Assembly (NCBI GenBank): GCA_937902315.1
Contig: CALGUG010000055.1
Span: 186,001 to 250,000, forward strand
DNA: 64,000 nt
Direction of reading: 5' to 3'
Source: an uncultured Chloroflexales bacterium
GTDB lineage: Bacteria > Chloroflexota > Chloroflexia > Chloroflexales > Chloroflexaceae
The notes beneath the pieces are model-generated. The model made no database searches. It was not told where the DNA came from and saw only the letters and a list, made by a program, of their open reading frames with translations. Shown one piece after another: positions 1 through 8,624 of this stretch. Position numbers and translations under genes: made by a program. Position 1 is the first letter of the stretch, and the number at the start of each line of letters is the position of its first letter.

Positions 1-204
1 CCGAAGCTGGGCCTGCTGGTCGCCCTCTTCTTTATCGCAGTCTTTCCTGGCAATCTCTCGCAGTACCTCAACCAACGCGATGGCTTTGGCCTGAACAGCG
101 ATACGTCGCGCCTGATTCGGCTCTTCTTTCAACCAGTTTTGGTCTATTGGGCCTATACAAGCACCCGGATCCCGATGCCTAAGCATAGCCATTTGGATAA
201 GTGA
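1..204 (+). CDS. DoxX-like membrane protein, C-terminal fragment
   Basis: The frame is open from base 1 to a TGA at 202-204 and encodes 67 residues; the start lies before the window. The peptide has a hydrophobic segment (about residues 4-16), then FPGN, then a polar loop, then RLFFQPVLVYWAY. That order (membrane helix, short loop, final helix beginning R-x-x-F-Q-P) is what I recognise from the end of small four-helix DoxX-family membrane proteins. The function is not determined; DoxX relatives are linked to quinone or redox chemistry at the membrane. The assignment rests on the C-terminal third only. Confidence 0.6.
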   Translation, partial: PKLGLLVALFFIAVFPGNLSQYLNQRDGFGLNSDTSRLIRLFFQPVLVYWAYTSTRIPMPKHSHLDK

Positions 205-360
205 GTAATGGGCTGATACGCTAACAATTGTCTGTTCTAGAGCAACGAGCGAAGTTTTGCACTTTTACTCTCTATTTACAGCCAAAGACTCTATAAAAGC
301 AAGATCGCTCTATGCTATCTTGGTTGAGTGGCAAAGATTGCTAGAAGCGAGGTGAAAGCG

Positions 361-690
361 ATGAGCGAGCTAGTTTACGCTAATCAGGCCGAAATCTTTA
401 TTGCTCAGCGAGCCGATATCAACGATGCGATCCGGGCGGCTTTTGGTGCAAAAGGGTTGATTTTGACTGAACAAGAGCTTGATCCCAGCTTTTTCGATCT
501 TCGTACAGGTTTAGCTGGTGAGCTGTTCCAAAAAGCGGTCAACTACCATATTAAGATCGCATTGGTAGTGCCCGAACCCGCCAAATATGGCGATCGCTTT
601 AAAGAGTTGGCCTACGAGCATCAAGAGGATAACCAAGTGCGCATCGTGCCCAGCATCGAGCAAGCCGAGGCCTGGCTGTTGGCAGCCTAA
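361..690 (+). CDS. DUF4180 domain protein
   Basis: A 109-residue soluble protein. The stretch FFDLRTGLAGELFQK followed by NYHIKIALV matches my memory of DUF4180, where the acidic FFDL and AGE..QK..NY signature is the most conserved part. The frame is open from a GTG at 328, but a GAGGTG ribosome-binding site at 349-354 sits 6 bases before the ATG at 361, so I place the start there. No signal peptide or membrane segment is visible. The biochemical role of the family is unknown. It is convergent with the NACHT gene, with about 30 bases between the stops. Confidence 0.8.
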   Translation: MSELVYANQAEIFIAQRADINDAIRAAFGAKGLILTEQELDPSFFDLRTGLAGELFQKAVNYHIKIALVVPEPAKYGDRFKELAYEHQEDNQVRIVPSIEQAEAWLLAA

Positions 691-719
691 GCACCACCTT
701 GCCGAATGTTTTAGTGGGT

Positions 720-2807
720 TTAGGCTGGGCTGACTTCTGTCTGTTGGCTTGGCGTTCTGCTTGTTTGAGAGGGGCCGCGCTCGTTTTGGTGTAAACGAGC
801 GATTGTGCGCTGAATCAGTTCGTGTTGAAAACGATAGCTGCCTTCGGCGCGTATCAATAGCTTGTGCTTGTGAGCAAGCTCGAGCCAAGCTATAAGCCGT
901 AACGGTGCTGGTGTGCTTAGCGTTAGCATACAGCGCACAAGGTAGTGCTGCAGATAGGCTAGGCCGCCGTAGCGCAGCATACCAGCAAAAAACCCGATCA
1001 GTCCGCCTGCAACAAGCCCTACAATGGTTCCGCTCACTAGCCCGATCAGCCAGCCATAGGCCAAAGCGATCACGACCCCAGAGAGCAGTCCAAGCCAGAA
1101 GCCGTTGAAGAGGCCAAAGATCAGCCATGCCAACAGTGCATTACGTCCCGAGTTGATAATCCTTTGGTTTGGCAAACGTATATCTGGCGCCTGCTCTTTG
1201 ATCAAGCCATGGGGTATCAGCATAATCAGGCCTATGAAGAGGCCAGCACTTATTCCTAAACCAAGAGCCTGCAATAGCGGCAGAAAGCTCAGAAAGACAA
1301 TACTTGCCAGCAAGCCTGTTATCGCCCCAGCTTTGAGCGCGGTCGAGATCTCCAGACGAAGCGCGCGCCACGACCAATCGAGCCGCTCTGTGACCAAGCT
1401 ATCTTCAAGCTCGAGTCTCACCCAAAGCACGATTCCAAGCGCTATTCCCGCGCCAAATAAGGTCCAACTGAAGTTGATCCAAATGCCTAACAGCCCGACC
1501 AAAAGGTAGACCAAGCCAATCGCGCTTAGACCCATAAGGCTGAAGATCAGCATTTTGAGCCCGAGAAAGGCCATTTGCCATGCCTTCGAAGGCAACCACG
1601 AGCTATCCAGCTTTTCAAGGTAAAAATGCTGTTGATTGCCCTGTTTGAACATCGCAGCAGCTAGCCAGCCTAAAAAAGCCTGCATCTCCTCGATTGGATG
1701 TTCTCTGGTGTGGGCCTTCTTGAAACGCTTTTGAATATACGTTTCCAGAAGCTCTTGGCTGATATCGCGCCCAGCAAAGCTGATCGATTGGTTTAGCTTG
1801 TGGTCGTTGTACTCTGTGACCAGAATGTGCAAAAAGAGCGGGCTTTGAGCGATTGTTTGCAGCTTCGCTTGGCGATCCAGCATCTCTAGCAATTGCGTGC
1901 AGGCTTGATCGCGAAGGTAAGCTTGTATTTCAGCGTAATCTAACGCTTGAATATGGACTTCGCCATACAGTTGAAGTTCGGGCAGAGCACGATACTCATC
2001 TTCGCGGCAGGCCAGCACCATGGGCTGCACCAGATCTTGTGACTGCTGTTGGTAGCTATGGAGTGCTTTAGCGCAATCTAAGCGCGCTTCGAATGAAGCG
2101 ATTTTATCAAGATCATCGAAAAGCGGCAGGATCAGATTAACTTTGAAAAAACGCTCGATTCGGGCTGGTTCTTTGTTCAAACTCTGGGCAAGCTCCTGAA
2201 GCATCCAAGTTTGAAGCGACTGCTGTGGCTTCCAGCTAGTGAGCGAAAAGATCACTGGGATGGGCTTTGTTGCATCTTGGCTGGCCTCTTCGAGTAGATC
2301 GAGTGCTAATTGGGTAAGCAGAATAGTTTTGCCCGCCCCGATCGGCCCAAGCAGTACAAGCTGCTTGTATTTGTAAAAGTGCTCAAGTAATGAGCGCTGC
2401 ACAGACAATGTCTCGTTAGGCTCATCTAAAGAGCATATAATCGGCAGATTGATAGTTAGTGTGGCTGGTTCTAGGTTTTTTTGGTAGTCCGATCGTAGAT
2501 GTCGAATAAGGAAGTTGCGGTTGTTGTGGTCTTTTTCAGGACTAAAATCTGACTCTGTGCTGTCAAGGAGAATATCAAATGCAGTCTCTTGATCGTAGAG
2601 CAGGTTTTCAACTGCAACTCCAAGCTCGCGAAGTCGCTGCTTTATAGTTTGGATCCTGTTGCGTTGATCGGTGAGCCTAGCAAGCTGCTCAGGCGAAGCA
2701 TGCGCCTTACCTCCTTGTTGCGCGATTTGTTTCAGTGTTATAGAGAGCCCTTCTCGATGCTGATTGAGCAGTTCCTCTAATTCTTGAGCTTCCTGAATGT
2801 TGGGCAT
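720..2807 (-). CDS. NACHT-type STAND NTPase with C-terminal membrane domain
   Basis: A 695-residue protein. A helical N-terminal region of about 75 residues (predicted effector or adaptor domain of the type often fused to bacterial NACHT proteins) precedes an NTPase. The Walker A motif is GPIGAGKT at 154-161 and the Walker B is LILPLFDDLD at about 225-234. A helical region (about 250-410) follows, then a long hydrophobic region of several membrane helices (about 415-630) rich in Gly and Leu. The tail HKLLIRAEGSYRFQHEL is typical of the small domain closing this architecture. Such switches oligomerise on sensing a trigger; some bacterial NACHT proteins act in antiphage defence. Here the trigger and output are unknown; the membrane segment suggests action at the inner membrane. 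A degraded paralogue lies just upstream at 3312-3640. Confidence 0.85.
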   Translation of the reverse strand: MPNIQEAQELEELLNQHREGLSITLKQIAQQGGKAHASPEQLARLTDQRNRIQTIKQRLRELGVAVENLLYDQETAFDILLDSTESDFSPEKDHNNRNFLIRHLRSDYQKNLEPATLTINLPIICSLDEPNETLSVQRSLLEHFYKYKQLVLLGPIGAGKTILLTQLALDLLEEASQDATKPIPVIFSLTSWKPQQSLQTWMLQELAQSLNKEPARIERFFKVNLILPLFDDLDKIASFEARLDCAKALHSYQQQSQDLVQPMVLACREDEYRALPELQLYGEVHIQALDYAEIQAYLRDQACTQLLEMLDRQAKLQTIAQSPLFLHILVTEYNDHKLNQSISFAGRDISQELLETYIQKRFKKAHTREHPIEEMQAFLGWLAAAMFKQGNQQHFYLEKLDSSWLPSKAWQMAFLGLKMLIFSLMGLSAIGLVYLLVGLLGIWINFSWTLFGAGIALGIVLWVRLELEDSLVTERLDWSWRALRLEISTALKAGAITGLLASIVFLSFLPLLQALGLGISAGLFIGLIMLIPHGLIKEQAPDIRLPNQRIINSGRNALLAWLIFGLFNGFWLGLLSGVVIALAYGWLIGLVSGTIVGLVAGGLIGFFAGMLRYGGLAYLQHYLVRCMLTLSTPAPLRLIAWLELAHKHKLLIRAEGSYRFQHELIQRTIARLHQNERGPSQTSRTPSQQTEVSPA

Positions 2808-3013
2808 CGTTATGTACCAAGGGCTACTATTTGGCAGAATAAAAATGCGCTGTATTTACTTTGGAAGCGTAGGATCTAGATTTCGAAAACGTACTTGGTT
2901 AAGGTGTTGCGTTGGGATCTTGAAGCAAGTATACAGTATGTAAGCAAGAATTGCTAGTGTATTTTTGGCCTTCTGAGGCGGAAAATTTATTATTGTTCTG
3001 TAGTTCGAAGCTG

Positions 3014-3183
3014 ATATGAGATCCGTTTAAATCGGTGTGTTTTGGGGAGGCCTCTGTACACAGGCTGATAGCCCCTTCTTTTAAGGGTGGGATGTTGATA
3101 GCCGAAGGCGGACGCGCCAAGGACCGAATGGAAGCCAGCGACCTCGCCGCCAAAATTGGAAGCGCATCAACCGGATTTGCGAT
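3014..3183 (+). repeat. Composite intergenic repeat (170-bp family), copy with core module
   Basis: The element begins ATATGAGATCCG (3014-3025) and ends CGGATTTGCGAT (3172-3183), an imperfect 12-bp terminal inverted repeat. The core module (TAGCCGAAGGCGGACGCG...CCGCC) lies at 3091-3152, 77 bases from the left end. The same spacing is seen in the copies at 19175-19349 and 45516-45679. No transposase is inside. The remainder of 2808-3311 shows no gene. Confidence 0.75.
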
Positions 3184-3311
3184 AGATATTAGGCTCGATC
3201 CACGAGATGTTTATAGCTTCTTTCGATGTTGAGAGCCTTGCCAACAAGTGGCAAGAGCAGCTTGGATGTTGGAAGCGATAATAGCTGCCGAAACGAACGA
3301 TCAGCCCGGTT

Positions 3312-3640
3312 TTACAGGCTTTTTCTCGCCAAATGGGCGTATTCTATAACGCTGATGCTAACGAGGACGATAAGCGACCATAACCAGCGCCAGATGGCTG
3401 GTTGAAGCCAGCTAGGTTGCAGCCATTCGATCTGAAACTCGTTGTCATGCTTGTGTTTGTGCAGATTAGGGGCCAGCCAGCCTAGAGTTCGCTTGAGCTT
3501 GGCAAGCTGTTTCTGATCTTGTCCGGCCGGTTAGCTGCAAGGATTGGCGATATAGTCCACGATCACTTGCTCGCGATCGGCAACAAATGCGCTGAGCGCT
3601 TGCTTGTAAGGCTCATTTGTTGCTTGACATATTAGATCGT
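3312..3640 (-). pseudogene. Remnant of a second NACHT/membrane protein
   Basis: Reading the minus strand from about 3640 down to a TAA at 3312-3314 gives one frame interrupted by a single internal TAA (3531-3533). The readable peptide contains YKQALSAFVADREQVIVDYI, then after the stop LGWLAP...QIEWLQPSWLQP followed by a hydrophobic helix. It aligns with the intact neighbour at 720-2807, where ETYI, FLGWLAA and YLEKLDSSWLPS precede its first membrane helices. So it looks like the junction between the helical domain and membrane domain of a paralogous protein. The Walker motifs are absent and the tail is short. I infer a decayed duplicate, with its 5' part probably lost before the gene at 3713. 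Confidence 0.55.
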
Positions 3641-3712
3641 ATGTTCTAGATTGTCTGCAACGATCAAGCCTCGATCTCGGTTTTGTTGGCTTAGATAGAA
3701 AGAACGTGAGCC

Positions 3713-4969
3713 ATGTTGCAGATAGATCAGCAGACAGCCCGGCGTTTTATTCTTGGCAAACAGGGGCTTTGGCCCGGGCGGCGTTGGCGCGGGCTGGCGG
3801 GTGTAGAGCGTGCTATGCGCGAGATCGAATATCTTCAGCTTGATCCGCTTCAAATGATCGCTCGCAGCCACGACCTGACCTTGCATAGTCGTGTGCTCGA
3901 TTATCAGCCCGGCATGTGGGAGGAAGTTACCTACCAACAGCGCAAATTCTTCGATTGGGGTGGCTGGTTGGCGGTGCGCCCGATCGAGGAGCTGCCTCAT
4001 TGGAGGGTTGTGATGCGGCGCGAACGCGAGGCGGAAGGACGCATTAGCAACACTTTGAGCGAGCACGCCGAGGCGATCGAAGAGATGCGGGCCATTTTGC
4101 GCGAGCGCGGCACGGTCAGCAATCGCGATTTTGCCATGAATCAGCGCAAACGCACCGATAGCTACCGAGGACGCAAAGATAGCGCGGTGGCTTTGTACTA
4201 CCTTTGGCGGGTCGGCGAGGTGATGACCCATCATCGCGAGCGCTTTGAGCGGGTCTATGCCCTCAGCGAAAACGTTGCGCCCGCTGAACTGCTGCGCGAA
4301 AGCAACGAGGACGAAGCCGACCGCTTTTTGGTCAAGAAAGAGCTAAGCTTCTCGGGTTTGGGGCGGCTCAAACGGCTCAGCGATTCGTTTTTGCGCGGTC
4401 TGCCGCTGGAGCGCAGCGCGAAACTGCAAGCCAGCCTGCTCAAATCGGGCGAGGTCATCGAGGTCAAAGTTGAAGGCTGGAAGGAACTCTATACCGCTTT
4501 GGCAAGCGATCTTGAGCTGCTGCAAGAGCTGAGTGCTGGCAGGATACCCCAAGCGTGGCAGCCGCTTGAAACTACCTGCGAGCAAGAGGTGGTGTTTCTC
4601 GCCCCGCTCGATCAGGTTAGCGCGCGTGGTCGGGCCAAACAGCTGTTTAGCTTCGACTATGTTTGGGAGGTCTATAAGCCCGAGCACAAACGCAAATATG
4701 GCTACTACGTTTTGCCGATCCTCTGGGGCGACCGTTTGGTTGGGCGCTTCGATAGCAAACTTGACCGCAGCACAAACCGCTTTCAAGTGCTGGGCTTTTG
4801 GCTCGAAGATGAGGCGCTGGGCGCTGATCGTGCCTTTGCCGAGGCGCTGGGGCGCGGCTACGAGCGCTTTGTGCGCTTCTTAGGGGCCGAGTCGGCCGAT
4901 TTCAGCGCCATTCAGTATGCTACCCTGCGCGACGCTAGCGAGAGCATGCTCCGTGGATCGGCTCGCTGA
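3713..4969 (+). CDS. YcaQ/AlkX-type winged-helix DNA glycosylase
   Basis: A 418-residue soluble protein of the HTH_42 (AlkZ-like) family. These enzymes cut alkylated or cross-linked bases from DNA using tandem winged-helix domains. The N-terminus TARRFILGKQGL and the segment EIEYLQLDPLQ at 38-47 carry the Q-x-D catalytic motif (Q42, D44) used by the YcaQ branch; the AlkZ branch has Q-x-Q. Later family features include WGGWLAV, HWR and the C-terminal YYVLPILWGDRLVGRFDSKLDR. Length agrees with the family. Downstream is a strong hairpin at 4989-5026. Closest roles are unhooking of interstrand cross-links or removal of alkylated purines; substrate here is not known. Confidence 0.85.
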   Translation: MLQIDQQTARRFILGKQGLWPGRRWRGLAGVERAMREIEYLQLDPLQMIARSHDLTLHSRVLDYQPGMWEEVTYQQRKFFDWGGWLAVRPIEELPHWRVVMRREREAEGRISNTLSEHAEAIEEMRAILRERGTVSNRDFAMNQRKRTDSYRGRKDSAVALYYLWRVGEVMTHHRERFERVYALSENVAPAELLRESNEDEADRFLVKKELSFSGLGRLKRLSDSFLRGLPLERSAKLQASLLKSGEVIEVKVEGWKELYTALASDLELLQELSAGRIPQAWQPLETTCEQEVVFLAPLDQVSARGRAKQLFSFDYVWEVYKPEHKRKYGYYVLPILWGDRLVGRFDSKLDRSTNRFQVLGFWLEDEALGADRAFAEALGRGYERFVRFLGAESADFSAIQYATLRDASESMLRGSAR

Positions 4970-4988
4970 TCGCGGTCTGCCACGAAAA

Positions 4989-5026
4989 GAAGGCGTATAA
5001 GCAGCTTGCAATGCTTATACGCCTTC
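4989..5026. terminator. Bidirectional terminator hairpin
   Basis: A 15-bp perfect stem (GAAGGCGTATAAGCA and its complement) with an 8-base loop lies between the convergent genes at 3713-4969 and 5034-5462, with T-rich sequence after the right arm and A-rich sequence before the left arm. It can serve both genes. Confidence 0.85.
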
Positions 5027-5033
5027 TTCCTAC

Positions 5034-5462
5034 TTATTCGCTGGCTTTCTGGCGACGTTTGGCCCGTTGGACGGCGAGATCGTAAGCTTCTTGGATCAAG
5101 GGCTTCAGCTCTTCTTCAAACAGACGCTCGCTCGGCTTGACGACGCAGATCCACGATTGAGCCGCGTATTCGGGGTGGGGCATAATCGTATCGCTTTGGC
5201 TAAAGTCGTAGCTGCCGATCTCGGGTTTGTCGCTGCCGATCAGGCGCTTGAAGCTCTCTCTGCTGACCCCGATATTGAGCCGAAAGCGATCTGGTGTGTT
5301 GAGCTTGGAATAGCTGTCGTACTCATTATCGCTGTTGGCGATTGTCACAAAGGGCAGGGTGTGGTCGGAACCGTAGAAGAAGAAGTCGTAGCCGAAGTTC
5401 TCTGAGCTTTCGACGCCCTGAAAGTTGTTTTGGATGTAATCTACGATCTGGTGCTTATCCAT
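5034..5462 (-). CDS. DUF6194 family protein
   Basis: A 142-residue soluble protein. The sequence FFFYG...LPFVTIANSDNEYD, then DRFRLNIGVS, then YDFSQSDTIMPHPEYAAQSWICVV.PS matches the pattern I know for DUF6194 proteins of Actinobacteria and Chloroflexota. The function is unknown. The frame is open further upstream to 5618, but a GAGGAG ribosome-binding site stands just before the ATG at 5462, and family members begin close to this point. The C-terminus is basic (RAKRRQKASE). Confidence 0.8.
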   Translation of the reverse strand: MDKHQIVDYIQNNFQGVESSENFGYDFFFYGSDHTLPFVTIANSDNEYDSYSKLNTPDRFRLNIGVSRESFKRLIGSDKPEIGSYDFSQSDTIMPHPEYAAQSWICVVKPSERLFEEELKPLIQEAYDLAVQRAKRRQKASE

Positions 5463-5578
5463 CGCAGGACTCCTCGCTAGCTGATGGTTTTGCGAATGTG
5501 CCAGCGCATCGATGGCAGAAGGGCGACTCCATGCTACTGGGAAGAGCGCACAAATGGATCGGCAGATAGACCGAGAAT

Positions 5579-5944
5579 CTAGATATCGACTGCGACGACG
5601 AGCGAGGTGCGGCCCCAATCGCTCAGATCTTCGTTGTAGATCGGCTGGTACTTCGCGACGACGATGCGGCGCGCTAGGCTATCTTCTTCGCCGGCTGCGA
5701 GGATGCGGGCATGGCCTTGAAAGTGTTGATCGCGGATACGGAAGCGCACCTTGGGCTGTTTGCGCGCGTTTTTGACCCAGTCGGACTTATCGCGCCCGCC
5801 CGCCAGCATATAGATCGTCCTGCCCTCGAGCGCGAACCAGATCTCGATGGTGTGTTCGCGTCCGCTCACCCGTCCGATAGTTGTGAGGTAGCCAAACTCC
5901 TCGTTGGCTAACTGCGCTAAGTTTTGATCTACCATGAAACCCAT
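5579..5944 (-). CDS. Deazaflavin (F420)-dependent nitroreductase-family protein
   Basis: About 121 residues in a split-barrel fold. The motifs FGYLTTIGRVSGREHTIEIWF, then YMLAGG..KSDWVKNARKQPKVRFRI match the deazaflavin-dependent oxidoreductase family (Ddn/Rv3547-like, PF04075). These bind F420 or a flavin and reduce diverse substrates. Start is uncertain: the frame is open to 6043, but homology seems to start near MGFMVDQNL, so I chose the ATG at 5944; 5935 is also possible. No clear ribosome-binding site decides. The presence of F420 chemistry agrees with a Chloroflexota or Actinobacteria host. Confidence 0.75.
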   Translation of the reverse strand: MGFMVDQNLAQLANEEFGYLTTIGRVSGREHTIEIWFALEGRTIYMLAGGRDKSDWVKNARKQPKVRFRIRDQHFQGHARILAAGEEDSLARRIVVAKYQPIYNEDLSDWGRTSLVVAVDI

Positions 5945-6079
5945 CTTTGCTGGTAAAACTTGTTGAAACCAAGCTTCAAGCGCTTGGCTTGCAGCAATAA
6001 CGCGAATCTCCTTGTTACAATCATAGCAGCATTCTTGCAGCATGCGATCGGGAATTGCCTTACGCTTGCTTGGCTTTTC

Positions 6080-6191
6080 ATACCAAATCCGTTAGATCAC
6101 TTCCTTTTTGGCCTTCGCCAGGAATTCGACTATTTCTCGGTTTTTGTCTTTCCGCATTGAAAGAATGTACATCTTTGAGCAGATTTGCAAT
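6080..6191 (+). repeat. Terminal-inverted-repeat element (115-bp family), copy 1
   Basis: Starts ATACCAAATCCG (6080-6091) and ends CAGATTTGCAAT (6180-6191). The interior carries TTTTTGGCCTTCG and GCATTGAAAGAA, shared with the copies at 11993-12108, 16797-16910, 30492-30609 and (inverted) 50659-50779. It is non-coding. Confidence 0.7.
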
Positions 6192-6235
6192 GATATGCAG
6201 CGCAAGCTGCGACGGCATGCTGAATGTTTGGAAAG

Positions 6236-6297
6236 GATGTTGATAGCCGAAGGCGGACGCGCTAGAAGCCGAATGGGGGCTAGCAGCCTCGCCGCCA
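6236..6297 (+). repeat. Core repeat module, copy 2
   Basis: Contains TGATAGCCGAAGGCGGACGC and ends in CGCCGCC. GCC-GAA-GGC can form a mini-hairpin, and the GGCGG near the left can pair with CCGCC at the right end. It lies just upstream of the gene at 6406. Confidence 0.75.
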
Positions 6298-6405
6298 GAG
6301 CGCTGAGCGAATCGAGCGGAGTATTCGTTCTAAAGGCTGATTTAAGCAGCGCGGGATGTATGAGACCCCTATTTTTTGGGTTTTGAGAGTTTAGGATGGT
6401 GTTGT

Positions 6406-7395
6406 ATGGGTCAGAGAGCAAATCTGGTGCTGATTGAGAACGGCGAGTGGCAGCTTTTTTATGATCACTGGATCGCCAATAGCTTGCATTATGAGCTGCT
6501 GTGGGGGCCGAGCATAACTGTGGACTATGTGCGCGGTATGAAGCAACAGGCGCCCGACAGTTGGCTCGATGAGGTCTGGTGCGAAGGCGCGGCCTTGATT
6601 GATTTAGATCGCAAACACTTGCTGTGGTACATGACGGGAAGAGCTTGCAGTTGGCATGCGATTGAGGCTTTGATAGCCCTGCTGCACTATCAGTGGCAAG
6701 GTTGGACGCTTGAGTGGGCTTGGCAGGGCCTGATCGACTTGGTGCGCTATCTTGGTTTGCCCGATCACTTGGTGCTCGCTCCAACTTGGCAAGGGGAGAG
6801 GGAGCGCTTCAGCGTGGATGCGGAGTTCGACGAAAATAACACGATCTTGGCATCGTATAAACAGCACGGCGAATATCGGGTTGGGCGCATTGCTAGTTGG
6901 GAGGGGATCATCGAGGAGCGAAGGGGTGAGGATTTGAGCGAGTCGCTCGCTCTGCTGCAAGCGACGGAACTGGTGTGGCCGGATATGGATGGGCCGAGCT
7001 CTGGCATTCACCTCGATTGCGATACCCAGACGCTCTATTATTGGACGCTGGAGGCTTTTCCTTTAGCCCACGAGCGCTTAGCAGCTTTGTGGCCTAACTG
7101 GAAGACTGTCTATCTGTTCGATAACCCTCTTCAGAAACATCTGGCGCTCCTGCCGCTCGAGATCCGTATCGCGCAGCCGGATCTGCTGAGCTTGCAGCAG
7201 GAGTGGCTTGAGGGTCTGGCTCGCCACTATGCTCGTGGCGTTTCAAATCCGATAACAAAGATCGCTGAGCGCTTTCAGCAGGAGGGCAAAATGGTGCAGA
7301 TTAACCCATATGCCTTCTATTCAGCTCCTTCGGTGCGCGATGCTGAGAAACAGGCGATTTTGCAAGATCTGCAGGCGCGTCTGCCGATCGCCTAA
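6406..7395 (+). CDS. Conserved protein of unknown function
   Basis: A 329-residue soluble protein. I recognise the N-terminal pattern GQRANLVLIENGEWQLFYDHWIANSL..ELLWGP and SWLDEVWCEGAALIDLDRK from uncharacterised Streptomyces-type proteins. No catalytic motif is evident to me. The sequence is rich in Trp and Leu, with regions like LEWAWQGLIDLVRYLGLP. The frame opens at 6376, but homology begins at MGQRANL and AGGA precedes the ATG at 6406, so I use that start. It stands alone, convergent with the ArsR gene. No function should be inferred. Confidence 0.75.
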   Translation: MGQRANLVLIENGEWQLFYDHWIANSLHYELLWGPSITVDYVRGMKQQAPDSWLDEVWCEGAALIDLDRKHLLWYMTGRACSWHAIEALIALLHYQWQGWTLEWAWQGLIDLVRYLGLPDHLVLAPTWQGERERFSVDAEFDENNTILASYKQHGEYRVGRIASWEGIIEERRGEDLSESLALLQATELVWPDMDGPSSGIHLDCDTQTLYYWTLEAFPLAHERLAALWPNWKTVYLFDNPLQKHLALLPLEIRIAQPDLLSLQQEWLEGLARHYARGVSNPITKIAERFQQEGKMVQINPYAFYSAPSVRDAEKQAILQDLQARLPIA

Positions 7396-7448
7396 CGGGC
7401 GAAGCAAGGCGTGCTTTGTTCGCGGCGGCTTGCTTGAGAGAAAGCCGT

Positions 7449-7850
7449 CTAACCTTTCCAAACCAATGCGAGCATGGTGCGCACTCGTTCGAGCTGCTCG
7501 GGCCGAATAAAGTAGTAGGCCCAAAGCCCTTGTTTCTTGAAGTCGACGATGCCAGCCTCGCGCAGCACGCGCAGATGGTGCGAGATGGTGGGCTGGCGCG
7601 GGCGCTGCTGGGTCTGAGGATCGGGCAGACCGACCACTCCTTCAAAGGCGCAGACGCAGATCGGGTCGGCCTGTTGGAGCAGCATATCGAGGATCTGCAG
7701 GCGGGCGGGGTCGGCCAGCGCTTTGAGGAAACGGGCGCTCTGTTGGGCCGCTTCGTCGCTCAGGCGTGGTCCCGCAACTGTTGCGCGATAGCTCTCGATA
7801 GTTAGCGAATCGATCAGAGGAATACGATCCTCGCGTTTCTGTTTTGCCAT
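7449..7850 (-). CDS. ArsR/SmtB-family transcriptional repressor
   Basis: A 133-residue winged-helix regulator. FLKALADPARLQILDML leads into ICVC (C65, C67), which matches the ELCVC metal-binding motif of alpha-3-type arsenic or cadmium sensors; the recognition helix is QPTISHHLRVLREAG. There is an insertion (GVVGLPDPQTQQRPR) between the cysteines and the recognition helix that is longer than usual. AAGGAG precedes the ATG at 7850. The gene diverges from the PPOX-family gene at 8000. An inverted repeat at 7876-7891 lies between them. The regulator may control itself and that gene; metal sensing through the Cys pair is likely but not proven. Confidence 0.88.
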   Translation of the reverse strand: MAKQKREDRIPLIDSLTIESYRATVAGPRLSDEAAQQSARFLKALADPARLQILDMLLQQADPICVCAFEGVVGLPDPQTQQRPRQPTISHHLRVLREAGIVDFKKQGLWAYYFIRPEQLERVRTMLALVWKG

Positions 7851-7875
7851 GGCTGCTCCTTGCTGTATCGTTCCT

Positions 7876-7891
7876 GTCTCATTCTAGAGAC
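7876..7891. promoter_or_regulatory. Candidate operator, inverted repeat
   Basis: GTCTCATTCTAGAGAC is a 5-bp perfect inverted repeat around a 6-base spacer, in the 149-base gap between the divergent ArsR-type and PPOX-family genes. Its position 25 bases before the repressor start suits autoregulation. There is no close match to a known ArsR operator. Confidence 0.4.
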
Positions 7892-7999
7892 GATGAATGG
7901 CCCTGTCAATTGAGCCAAACTTGCTTCGATTGGACAGTGTCTTTTCGCTCGTTCTATGGTAGCCTAACACTACAAACCCTATACAACAAGGAGCTGTTT

Positions 8000-8581
8000 A
8001 TGGCCAAGGTTTTTCCCGAGATCAACGAGCGACTGCGGAGCTTTATAGAGGCCCAACACATGTTTTTTGTGGCGAGCGCCCCGCTGACCGCCGATGGGCA
8101 CGTCAACCTCTCGCCCAAAGGGATGGACTGTCTGCGGATCTTAGGCCCGCTTCAGGTCGCCTATCTGGATCTAACCGGAAGCGGCAACGAGACCTCAGCT
8201 CATCTGCAGGAGAACGGACGCATCACCTTGATGTTTTGTGCCTTCGAAGGGCCGCCCAACATTCTGCGTCTCTATGGCAAAGGGCGCACCGTTGTGATCG
8301 GCACACCCGAATGGGATCAACTGTTGCCGCTCTTTCCGAGCTACCCGGGCATGCGCCAGATCATTGTGGTCGATGTGGAGCGCGTCCAGACCTCCTGCGG
8401 TTTCGCTGTGCCGCTCTACGAATTCAAAGGCCAGCGCGAGACCTTGAAGAAGTGGGCGATCGCGAAGGGCGACGATGGGCTGGTGGAGTATTGGAAAGAG
8501 AAGAATATGACGAGCATCGATGGTCTGCCGACGCCCTTGGGCCAGCAACTTAGCCAGAATGTAGAGGCTCTGGAAGAATAA
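8000..8581 (+). CDS. Pyridoxamine 5'-phosphate oxidase family protein
   Basis: A 193-residue split-barrel flavoprotein-like protein. FFVASAPLTADGHVNLSPKGMD, then VAYLDLTGSGNETSAHLQENGRITLMFCAFEGPPNILRLYGKG match the PPOX-fold FMN-binding group related to Rv2074 and general stress proteins. FMN or F420 and the substrate cannot be told from sequence alone. The frame is open upstream to 7844, but an AAGGAG site at 7988-7993 precedes the ATG at 8000, where the homology starts. A terminator hairpin at 8593-8620 follows. Confidence 0.85.
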   Translation: MAKVFPEINERLRSFIEAQHMFFVASAPLTADGHVNLSPKGMDCLRILGPLQVAYLDLTGSGNETSAHLQENGRITLMFCAFEGPPNILRLYGKGRTVVIGTPEWDQLLPLFPSYPGMRQIIVVDVERVQTSCGFAVPLYEFKGQRETLKKWAIAKGDDGLVEYWKEKNMTSIDGLPTPLGQQLSQNVEALEE

Positions 8582-8592
8582 AATGTCGCTTC

Positions 8593-8624
8593 GCCCGTAT
8601 GGAAAGAGCTCCATGCGGGCTTTC
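8593..8624 (+). terminator. Terminator of the PPOX-family gene
   Basis: GCCCGTATGG (8593-8602) pairs with CCATGCGGGC (8611-8620) with one wobble; TTTCGC follows. It starts 12 bases after the stop codon. Confidence 0.7.
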
